Source of the DNA: Euonymus europaeus
Lineage: Eukaryota > Streptophyta > Magnoliopsida > Celastrales > Celastraceae
Direction of reading: 5' to 3'
DNA length: 64,000 bases
Assembly (NCBI GenBank): GCA_963580455.1
Contig: OY756957.1
Span: 3,353,001 to 3,417,000 of the forward strand
Part shown: positions 19,903 through 30,500 of the stretch, piece by piece
How positions within the stretch are numbered: the first letter of the stretch is position 1
Layout of the letters: the number at the start of each line of letters is the position of its first letter
Notes under the pieces: generated by a model
Databases searched by the model: none
Told to the model about the DNA's origin: nothing
Seen by the model: only the letters and a program-made list of their open reading frames with translations
Position numbers and translations under genes: made by a program

Positions 19903-22632
19903 ATGGCAGAGGCGAAGCAGATACTGGGTTTTGTATTAGCATTGCTGGTAGTGTTAACATGGACACCAACGACTTACTGTGCAAAGAAGGCAGTAGCAGT
20001 GCCTAGAAAGGGTGACATACCGTACATCAAATGCCAAGTCTGTGAAAAGATTTCAACCCAGTTGTACCAGCAAGTGCAGAAGAAGCAGGTCCAGATCTCT
20101 CCCAAGAAGGTGACTTCCACTAATTGTGAACCTTTGATTTTTTGTGGGTTTTATTGGATTTGATTGTAAGGTTTGCGCTTTATTTCTGGGTTTCTCAGAT
20201 CTCTGAGTATCAGATTATTGAGATTGCGGAGAATGTCTGTAATCTGAAGAAGGAGGAAGCTGATTGGATTACACGGATTGATATAGTTGAACAAGGGGAT
20301 AAGTTGGAGGTTAGTTGATGATCGTTTTTTATTGGGTTTTCTATTGTGTGCATTTGTATGCACCGAGTTGAATTGAAGTGAAGGGTTTGAATAGAAAGAG
20401 CCATGGATTTAACTAATATTTGTAGTGTGGTTACGGATGGCTAGAAAATTGTTTATATCCTGTGTAGACTTCCTGGCTCACAAGTGTTATCCTTGTTTAT
20501 AGTTGGTTGAACAAGACTCTGAAGGAATATGTAATTCAGAATGCAAGACGATTGAACGGGCTTGTGAGGAGGTGAGATTTGGATGATTACTTTGCATTTT
20601 GATTTGATGCCATGTCAAATTGGGTTTAAACATTAATGTGATTCACTTAAGATTATATTAAAGGGATCATTTGAGAGTACAAATTCAATTGTAAGAGCCA
20701 TTGTTATGTTTGCTGGATCATCCTGAATGCATAGTTTGAAGTATAAAGGACTACACTTGATCACTTTGCAGGTTATGGGGTATTCTGATACTGATGTTGC
20801 CGAATATCTTTATGCATCCAAGCCTCAGATTGGATCACTTGTTGATTATCTCTGCAAAGACCTTACTGGGTCATGTATTGGCAAGCCACCTCCACTCCCA
20901 AAGGTAAGTTTCCTGGACATGATACAGGAAGTTTATTTGTTGTGCTTGACCATCCTTTGTAGCTTTCTATGGGAAATATCAGAAAAGTTGATTCTGTTGC
21001 CAATTTATCATTCAAGTTTGCGAATCTTAAACTATATGTCTTGTATGTATGTTACTAGAGGTATTCTCGGAGATAAAAGGAGATTGTTTATTATTTATGT
21101 ATGATATTATCACCATCAACATTCATTTTCACAGCCTTAGTTTTAAATCACATTATCACACAAAATCCATGCCTAACTGGTTTGAAATATTGAGAATCAT
21201 AAATTTTCTTTTTAACTTTTGAGAAACATAAATTTTCCCTAAAGGAGATTGCTTTTGCCTTGAAAGGGATTATGAAGGATCGACTGAGGGTGGACTACAC
21301 TTGATGTTGGGTTTCTGCTCTCAGCCACCAGATGTGGTATTGTACCATACTTATAAGTTTAGAGGATACACATTCCCATAGGGAACAGGGAAGCAAAATC
21401 CAAGCTAGCCTGATGTGGACTATCATAGAGCCTCATGTTGGCTTCAAAATTGCCTCTAAATTAGTAGTACTTTTCCCTTGTCTTTCACTCTTTCCCATAT
21501 CTTATAAAAATGTAATAGACAATTGGGGCGAACTTATAATAAGATGTTCAGATTTTTTCATTTCAGCTCCCTAGGATTTGTTGTGGTCAGACCAAGAATC
21601 CTATCAACTCACACTGTCACTCTCTCAACCATGTAAATTAGACTAAAACCATTACTTCATGTTCAAGGTCCTCCAACATCAACCTGTTTTTATAATACTA
21701 CTTTTCTCAACCGTGTAAGTTGCAATTTTTATCCCACTGGATGTCCTTTTTGGAATCTTATATCCATTGTTGAGCGGAAGGAACATTGATGATGGCTGAT
21801 ATTCTGTCGTTGGAATAGTGATTCATGATGTCAATGTTACGTGGAACTAAATGTCTGGTCCACATGTCATGCTGTTGTTTTCAGTTTTCCTAAACTTCCA
21901 ACTCCTATGCGCTTCATGCCTCTGTTATATGTTGAGGATGGGATGTTTCTGATGCTCACATTTGTATACTATCATTTCTTTTTATATGTGCAAGATTGAT
22001 TATATCGATTTTTATTTTACATTTTCACTTTACAGGATAGGCTGCCAGGAGAACCTTTTATGCCTAAACCATCAAAAGATGCAGAAATGGATAAAATTTT
22101 ACGCGGAATGCAGGTAAATGTCCTTTCCTGGTTTACGACATATGCTTTTGTATTTCATCAGTTTCCTTTGGTGTTATTCCTTTCCATGTTGCGATAGGGA
22201 ATGCCTGGAGCACCTAACATGCAAATGTATTCAAAAGATGATTTGATGAATATGAAAAATTTTGGTGATGATGGAGATGTTGATGAAGATGAAGACGAAG
22301 ATGAAGAGGAGGCAAGCATTCCATCAAAGTTGGTAAGAATAAAATCTGCTGCTAGTTATTAGACTTGTCATCGTAAACTCATTCTTCTACTTATTACAAT
22401 TATATTTGTCTCACTTAATGATTCTCAATCATCCGTACAGGGAAAAGTTCTGAGAGAGAGCAGAAGTAAGAAGGAGGACTGGAAAGAAAAGATCAAAAAA
22501 GGAGTTGTCAACACAGGTGAGACATTAAAGAGCCATGCAAGAAAGATCTCCAACAAGATACAGCATTGGTGGAGTGGAACAAAAGCAGCTCCTGCAAACA
22601 AGAAATCGAAGTCCGGGAAGTCGGAGCTTTAG
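19903..22632 (+). CDS. ER saposin-like protein, canopy/MSAP (DUF3456) family
   Basis: Seven exons: 19903-20109, 20199-20309, 20503-20571, 20772-20903, 22036-22113, 22198-22332, 22441-22632. All are phase 0 and sum to 307 aa. A signal peptide (about residues 1-26, hydrophobic GFVLALLVVLTW) leads a Cys-spaced saposin-like region: IKCQVCEKI, NVCNLKKEEADWI, CNSECKTIERACEEV, DYLCKDLTGSC. This is the 'TLR4 regulator and MIR-interacting MSAP' layout, whose animal members are ER co-chaperones. After it come a Pro-rich segment, an acidic run (DEDEDEDEEEA) and a Lys-rich tail ending KSEL. KSEL resembles a KDEL-type ER-retrieval signal, so ER-lumen residence is inferred. The plant function is not well defined. 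I recall At1g42480 as a relative. Confidence 0.88.
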
Positions 22633-23045
22633 AACCCATATAAGATGCCATTCTGTACTGGGTTGCCGAGGATCTACTCCCTTTTGTTTACTGTAACATT
22701 ATACGAAATACGAACTCAAGGGCAAATCAAAATTGCATCTGTTAGGAGTGAAGAAGAAAAGAAACTTTCTGAGGAACGACATTACGTGAAGCTTAACCCA
22801 TGCAAAGTTTTTTGAGACCCGACCATTCTATGAATATTTGATCATTATATTAACATCTAGGGGGTTAATGACAATTAGCAGTAATTTTGATATGGATCCT
22901 TCAGATTTACAGTAGTTCTGTAATCAGATAGTACTTACACGAATGAAGCGTCAGCAGATTAGTCATAAGAGTTACTTCAAAAGGAAAAAAAAGATAATAA
23001 CAGCGATGATATTGGATACTGAAATACATGCAACAAATATTACGA
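22633..23045. other. MSAP 3' flank
   Basis: Probable 3' UTR and intergenic DNA. No gene is seen before the COQ9-like fragment. Confidence 0.45.
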
Positions 23046-23165
23046 AAGACAAGTTCCACCTCAAATAGAGCAGCCTCTTTCCTTGGAAAAGTACCAGCAA
23101 TAGCAGGTGATGCACCAATATCTCTAGCGCCAGAAACCATGGCCTCTTCAGTCCATCCCAGTACT
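23046..23165 (-). pseudogene. COQ9-like exon fragment
   Basis: About 40 codons resemble the conserved core of COQ9, the lipid-binding protein of mitochondrial ubiquinone synthesis. Recognisable blocks are LGWTEEAMVSGARDIG and GTFPRKEAALFEV. The match stops where the family would continue into FF(M/L)D and a helical C-terminal half, and no other COQ9 exons lie nearby. I therefore call it a captured or duplicated fragment, not a gene. The parent copy is outside this window. The assignment rests on motif memory only. Confidence 0.55.
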
Positions 23166-23269
23166 ATCTGCATCAAATGGAGGTTCATTTGGTTTACAAA
23201 ATCAACCACTGCTCTTCAAATGGGCATGGACTTGGAGGTTCTTAAAAGGAAGATGGTGCATCCAATTTA

Positions 23270-23396
23270 GAATGGCTGGAGCACCCAACATGCAAATGTA
23301 TTCAAATGATAATTTGATGAATACGAACCACTTTGGTGATGGTGATGAAGAGGAGGGAAGTATTCCCTCGAAGTTGGTAAGAACAGAATATGCTGT
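23270..23396 (+). pseudogene. duplicated fragment of MSAP exon 6
   Basis: Near copy of 22197-22346: shared blocks include CTGGAGCACC, CATGCAAATGTATTCAAA and TTTGATGAAT, then a shortened acidic stretch and TTGGTAAGAA. It carries the exon's 3' splice donor and several bases of the following intron, so it came from genomic DNA, not mRNA. The acidic repeat has lost about 30 bp. Neither exon 5 nor exon 7 accompanies it, so it cannot encode the protein. Confidence 0.8.
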
Positions 23397-24581
23397 TCTC
23401 CTTAAAAACTTGTTCAAAGATCAAACCGGATGTCAATTTCAGATGGACTAGGCACTCTAGACTGAAAGCCCGACCAAAATTTTGTTAAGTATTAGACCAC
23501 TGGCCCCAGCCCAACCATGAAGGCCTGTAATGATAACTGAGAAGGACAGCCAGTCCGGTCCATTTTAATGAACCTTTTTTTTAATAGGGAAGCTTTTGGA
23601 ATGGGGGAATTGAACCATTGGTGGGATGGCAACTACTTAAGAAGGTCCATGAGCTCATACAGTCCACCCAGGGGGCCACAATCCTTGTAGTTAAGATTGA
23701 CTACAATTCTTCAATGCTAAACCATGTTTTCAAATTTGTTATTATGCATTTAAATATTTATATTATAAATATAATAAATTTTCAGAAAAATAATTATCAT
23801 GAACCCTAAATTCTAAAACATAAACTCTAAGCAGTAAAACATAAATTCTGAACACCAAATTCTAATTCATAAATCCTAATGTCATTTTTGGGGGAAAAAA
23901 ATTCATTTTTTGAGAGAGTAGATTTATAGCCAAATTTAGTTACAATAATTGTAGCCCCTCCCAACTACATGCAGGAAGCCAAACATATCTCCATCTGCAC
24001 CGGCCAGGACCTGAATTATCAAGCCTAACAATGTACGTATTACACAGCTTATCATATTATCTACTTCCATCACTGCAACCAACGTAGATACCGTCCCAAA
24101 ATAAAAAGAACATGACTAGCAGGAGTGCTCAGAGAGGATTCGTATGGAAAAATGTGTTTTTGTTTATTAGAATTCTCTCCAACCTTCTCCTTTTCAAGTT
24201 TAAACCACTGCAAACCATGAGAGAGAACGATGAAAATACGAGACCTACAATTCCACGGCCCAAGTTGAAGGGTTTGCTAACATCTTAATTAGGTACAACG
24301 CCCTCCCGTTATCCATGATTGCTTAAAAGATGAACTAATCATATACATTGTCAACTGCAAATGTCCTAGCAATCCCATCATCATTCATCAGAAATCAAAC
24401 CTTCCGAAAAATTATTGGCGCCAGGCAGCGAATGCTGAAGGAATGCCTTCACTGCTCAACTCGTATGCAGTTTCAGAGAGACAAGTAATCAAAACATTTA
24501 ACAGTCCCAACTTCTTTAGAAGAACACAGCTAAAATATTTTCAGAAAATGAGTCTCGTCATTAAGCTACCTCTATACTTTA
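23397..24581. other. intergenic, degenerate CCCTAAA-like patch
   Basis: No gene supported. At about 23800-23880 there is a loose series of AACCCTAAA, AAACTCTAAG and AATCCTAAT motifs. It looks like a low-complexity telomere-like patch, not a true array. The part near 24581 is the 3' UTR side of the prolidase gene. Confidence 0.4.
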
Positions 24582-27500
24582 TTAGGTCTTGTTGCGTGGC
24601 CAAGGTTCCCCCGTCATAACAGCTTCGATCTCTACTATCTCCCGAGGCACATTAGTCATGTTCTTGCAACCATCAGCAGTCACATGCTACATACAAAATG
24701 AAAGGAAAAGACCAACCATGTTAGCCCATGTGCTAGGCAATAACAATGAAGGGGTATGCAACATAGGTAGAGATTATAGCAGCATGTACTGCATTCAACA
24801 AAGAGCTTATTATTTTGATTCATCCAACTGGAATAAGCAAGTAAAAACAGGCACATCATACAATTCTCTAAGTTGCAAATAGTGCAATTATGCGAATATC
24901 AAAGTAAACAAAGCACAAGGTTAGGTTCTTAATATGAAAATCTTGTGCAAGTACTGTACCACATCACTTTCAATTCGAACCCCGCCAAAACCTCTAAATC
25001 TTTCTATTGCTTCATGAATGAAAAACTTAGAAGTTTTTGTACTTTCACTGGCTGGAATCAGCAAAGCATCAATGAAGTAGCATCCAGGTTCAACCGTTAT
25101 CACCTGCAAAAGGAGCCTCCACTTTAGAATGTTTTTCAAAGTGTTCGAAAATAGCTATCCAGTTTCTCTCATAACAACATGATCTAGAGTTCCACAATTT
25201 TCCACATGGAGCATGTTGTAAGGGTGTTTTAGTAAGGGTGTTTTAGTCTTTTTGGTGTGTGTGTAATGTATTACCTAGGGTTCTTCTTCCAGGAATGAAA
25301 TATACGAAACACTCCTCTCTTCTCCTCTACATCACTGCTCTTACTATTCACTGCCTACTGAGTTCTGTTACTTTACTTGTTAACTTGGTATCGGAGGCCG
25401 AGAAGATCCTCTCTTTGCTGGCCGATGACAACGCGAGTACCTGAGTCGCGATGAGTTGAGACGATGCGTTCGGCGCCGAGCTTCGACGTGTTCTGCGGCT
25501 GTCTCTCTCTTCGACGATGATCGGACTCCTTTTAGCTTCGTTTTCGTTCATCTCTGTCCTGGTTTCGGCTTCTCGTTCTTGAATTTGCTCGGCTGTTTCT
25601 TCTTCCTGCTGCGCGCACCTCTGTTTTTTGTCGACTGGGCGCGACTCTGCTTTCTTCAACTGGTCTGCTCCTCATTTCTCTAAAATGGTTCTGGTTCTTG
25701 CAATTATTGATCTGCCTGCTGTGTTTTTGACTCTGGTTTGCTATAAATTGCTGGTGGTTTGCTATAAATTGCTGGAATATTGATCTGGCTGCTGCATTTT
25801 TGACTCTGGTTTGCTATAAATTGCTGGAATATTGATCTGGCTGCTTGATATTACTTGGCATTCTGCTCTGGTTGCTTGGAATTTTTATTCCTATTGTTCT
25901 TTGGGCTTCATTACTTTGTTGCTGGATCATCCATTGCTTGTGTTTAGTGCTAGTGTGCAGCATGTCTGATTCTACAGAATCTATGGATAAAGCCTCTGCC
26001 AAAGTAATTGTTTCTCGTGAGGATGACCTCCCTCGTTCAATTACTTCAAAACGGCTCAATGGCTATAATTATATGTCATGGGCTCATGCTGTTAAAGTCC
26101 ACCTTCGTGGCAAAAAGAAATTGAAATTTCTTACCGATGATCCTCCAAAGAAAGGTGATCCTACTCTTGCAGATTGGGAAAGTGAAGATTCTCTTATTAT
26201 GGGTTGGTTATGGCATAGTATGGAGCCCAATATTGTATCTACTGTTGAATTTGCTGAGACTTCCAAACAAATATGGGATACTCTATCTAGTGCTCATTCT
26301 CAGCATTCTAATGTTTCTCGGGTTTATGAATTGTATGAACAAATTTTCTCCACCAAACAAAATGGTGCAGCACTTCCTGATCACTATAGTCGACTTAAAA
26401 GTTTGTGGGATCAGCTCCTGCAACATCGTCCATTCACTCCCGATATTTCTGAACAACAACGCTATTGGGAGGAGTTTATGCTTGCTTCTCTATTTGCCAG
26501 CTTGGATTCTGATTTCAAAGGCTTTAAAGATCAAATTCTGGCTAGTGAGAGTCTCCCTACTGCTTCCAATGCTTATTCTCGGTTGTTACGCTCTTCTTTG
26601 GGTCACAGTTCTTCTATTTCAACACCTGTCGATGCTACAGCTCTATTATCTACTCCCAACCAGCGTGGTAGTGGTGGAAGTTTCTCTCGCGCTCGCTCCT
26701 CTCGTGGCCGTGGTAGTGGAAGAGGTCGCGGAGGAGGGCGTTCTCAAGGTCGTGGTGACAAACTATGCTCTCATTGTGGTGGCACCAATCATACTGAGCC
26801 GTATTGTTGGGTTAAATATGGCAAACCGGATCATGTGAACCGAGTGACAGATGCATCTTCTTCAGTTCACTCCTCTGGCTCTGAGTTACCTACTGCTTCC
26901 GTAATTGGTACACAAGAACAACTTACTGCTCAAATCAGTGAACTTCTTCAGACATTGCGTGCTTCCCCTTCCACTCCTACTACTGTCACACTTGCCAAGT
27001 CAGGTAATATTGCATGTTCTATTCACACTCATCCTTGGATTCTTGATTCTGGTGCAAGTTCTCATATGTCTGATAATTCCTCACTTTTCACTCATTTACA
27101 TTCCATTAATCATAGTGTCATTCTTGCGGATGGGTCCTCCTGTCCTGTTTCTGGAAAAGGAACTTTGAATCCACATTCTTTATTTTCTTTACCACATAGT
27201 CTCTACCTTAAAAAATTTCCCTTCAATCTTTTATCTGTTAGTCAATTGACTCGTACTCTCAATTGTTCCATTATGTTTACTCCTCACTCTCGTATTTTTC
27301 AGGATCTTCGGAGCAAGAAGACGATTGGTTTGGGTCATGAACGTGATGGCCTCTACTATTTGGATCCTTTGCCACCTACTTCCACTTCATCTCCTGCGCT
27401 CCACACATCTCTTACTCTTCTTCAGTGGCATTGTCGTTTGGGTCATCCATCTTTACAAAAGTTGAAGCTTGTTCTTCCTACACTTAGTTCTATCTCGAGT

Positions 27501-30500
27501 CTTGATTGTGAAGCTTGTCAATTAGGCAAACATCATCGTAGTTCTTTTCCTGTTCGTAATGCTCCTCGTGAGCCCGAGTGTTTTGCATTGGTTCATACTG
27601 ATATTTGGGGCCCTGCCCGTGTTTCTAGTGTGTCTGGTCATTTGTATTTCGTTATCTTTGTGGATGATCACTCGTGTATGACTTGGTTATTTTTAATGAA
27701 ACATCGTTCTGAATTACCCAATGCTCTTGTTCGTTTTTATAATGAAGTGTTTACACAATTTAACAAACGCATCAAAATTCTTCGTTCTGATAATGCACTT
27801 GAGTATATTCAGAATTCGGTTTCTAAATTTTGTGTTGACAAGGGTATTATTCATCAAACTAGTTGTGCTCATACCTCTCAACAAAATGGGGTGGCAGAGC
27901 GCAAAAATCGACATTTGTTAGATGTTGCCCGTACTATTATGTTTCAGATGCATGTACCTAAACATTTTTGGGGTGATGCTGTTCTCACTGCTTGTCATCT
28001 CGTTAATCGAATGCCTAGTGTCGTATTAGGCAACAAAACTCCTTTTTCTCTCTTATATCCTACTCGTTCTTCTTTTTCCGTTTCCCCTCGTGTCTTTGGC
28101 TGCGTTGCATTTGTTCATATTTTAGATCCTGGTTTAGATAAACTCTCTCCTCGTTCCCGCAAATGCATTTTTCTTGGTTATTCTCGCACTCAAAAGGGTT
28201 ATCGGTGCTATTGTTCTTCCTCTCGTCGTTACTTTGTTAGTGATGATGTTACTTTCTTTGAGAATGTTCCCTTTTATTCTGATGAGGGTTCCTCACTGTT
28301 CTTTGATGCACCATCTCCTCCTTCTCCCATTTCCCTACCTTCCGCTGTTCCTGTTCTCCCTCTTTCGCCTGATACACTTAGTGCGGACCTTCCGTCTTCT
28401 CTAAGTGAGGGGGAGTCTTCTTCCAAGGAATCTACTCCTGAGGATTCTTCTTCTTCAAGTGATAAACCATCTATTGATCCTCCATTACAGGTATTTCATC
28501 GGAGCTCAAACAGGAAAGTCATTTCTTATGGCCCATCCAACTTGTCATCTGCTTCTGAAGTCCTACCACTTGAGACTCCAGGTCCTACATCTACAACTGA
28601 CTTACCTATTGCTCTTTGTCGTGGTAAGCGTGCCTGTACTAAATATCCTCTTTCTAACTTTGTTTCATATCATCGTGTTTCTCCATGTTTCCATGCTTTT
28701 GTTTGTGGTTTGTCTACTGTTTCTGTGCCAGCATCCTATAAAGATGCTATATCTTCTCCGGGGTGGAAGCAAGCAATGGATGAAGAAATGAGTGCTCTTT
28801 ATAAGAATCATACATGGGAGTTGACTACTCTTCCCTCTGGGAAACAGCCAGTAGGATGTCGCTGGGTCTATACTGTGAAATACTTACCAGATGGGTCTGT
28901 TGAACGTCTCAAGGCAAGATTGGTTGCCAAGGGGTATACACAGACATATGGGGTAGATTATATGGAAACATTCTCTCCAGTAGCTCGTTTGAATTCAGTC
29001 CGTATCCTCTTTGCTGTTGCTGTAAGTAAATCTTGACCCTTATATCAACTTGACATAAAAAATGTCTTTCTTCATGGTGATCTTCAGGAAGAGGTTTATA
29101 TGGATCAACCTCCAGGATATACTATTCCTGGGAGAGAAACACTTGTTTGTCGTCTGAGGAAATCTTTGTATGGTTTGAAACAGTCGCCTCGTGCTTGGTT
29201 TGATCGTTTTAGCAAAGCTTTGGTGGATTATGGCTATAAAAGATCTGTATTTGACCATTCAGTTTTTGTTAGAAGACGATCATCTGGGGTGGTTATTCTC
29301 ATTGTTTATGTTGATGATATTATTATATCTGGTGGTGATCTTGAAGGTATTAAAGAGTTGAAGAGTTACCTAAGTCATCAATTTAGTACTAAAGATCTGG
29401 GCAATCTTCGATATTTTCTTGGTATAGAAGTGGCTCGTTCTTCTAGTGGACTTTTTCTCTCACAAAGGAAGTATATTCTTGACCTTCTTACTGAGACAGG
29501 ATTATTGGGAGCTCGTCCAGCGGACACTCCTATTGATGCTAAATCCAAGCTTGATCCTGACACTGGTGCTGCTTTCAAAGATATTGGCCGATATCGACGT
29601 CTAGTGGGCAAGCTCATGTATCTCACTGTCACTCGTCCTGATATTGCTTATGCAGTTAGTATTGTTAGCAGGTTCATGCAAGCCCCTCGATCTCCTCACT
29701 TTGATGCTGTCTGGCGAATCATACGATATCTCAAAGGCACAGTTGGACGTGGTTTACTTTATCGTGCATCATCTTTTCAAGTGTCGGGATATAGTGATGC
29801 AGATTGGGCTGGTTCTCGTTCAGATCGTCGATCTACATCTGGATATTGTACCTTTCTTGGAGACAATTTGGTCACATGGCGTTCTAAGAAGCAACAAGTT
29901 GTTGCCCGTTCTAGTGCTGAAGATGAGTATAGGGCCATGGCACATACAGCTTCTGAGATGTTATGGGTGTTCTTTATTCTCTCTGATATTGCTATTGAAG
30001 TACCTCGTCCCATGCCTATGTATTGTGATAATCAAGCAGCAATTTATATTGCTAATAATCCTGTCTTCCATGAGCGTACCAAGCATATAGAAGTCGACTG
30101 TCATTTTATTAGAGATTTATTGTTAAGGAAGGATATTTGTACTTCGTATGTCTCTTCTACCTCCCAGTTAGGAGATTTCTTTACTAAACCTTTGTTTCCT
30201 TCCATGTTTCATAAGTTTTGTACCAAGCTGAGTATGTACAATATGTACATTCCAGCTTGAGGGGGGCTGTTGTAAGGGTGTTTTAGTAAGGGTGTTTTAG
30301 TCTTTTTGGTGTGTGTGTAATGTATTACCTAGGGTTCTTCTTCCAGGAATGAAATATACGAAACACTCTTCTCTCTTCTCCTCTACATCACTGCTCTTAC
30401 TATTCACTGCCTACTGAGTTCTGTTACTTTACTTGTTAACTGAGCAATCCAAAATTACTGCACCAGCAGACCAAGAGGGTAAAAAGCCAAAAGACAATTG

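Larger units (their letters stand above)
25214..30441 (+). mobile_element. Ty1/copia LTR retrotransposon in prolidase intron 14
   Basis: A complete-length element of about 5.2 kb, inserted antisense to the prolidase gene. A 5-bp target duplication, GAGCA, lies at 25209-25213 and 30442-30446. The LTRs (25214-25385, 30268-30441) appear identical except for a small CT-repeat length difference, so insertion was recent. A primer-binding-like site TTGGTATCGGAGGC follows the 5' LTR, and a purine tract (GAGGGGGG) precedes the 3' LTR. By the duplication, the LTR ends in ...AACT, not the canonical ...CA. The polyprotein frame carries one stop codon. Confidence 0.95.

Noticed and set aside
23800..23880. 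Interstitial telomere array
   Set aside because: CCCTAAA-like motifs are irregular and too few; this is low-complexity sequence.
25348..25683. ORFs on both strands in the copia leader
   Set aside because: They lie in the untranslated leader between the 5' LTR and gag, and lack similarity to any retroelement or host domain.
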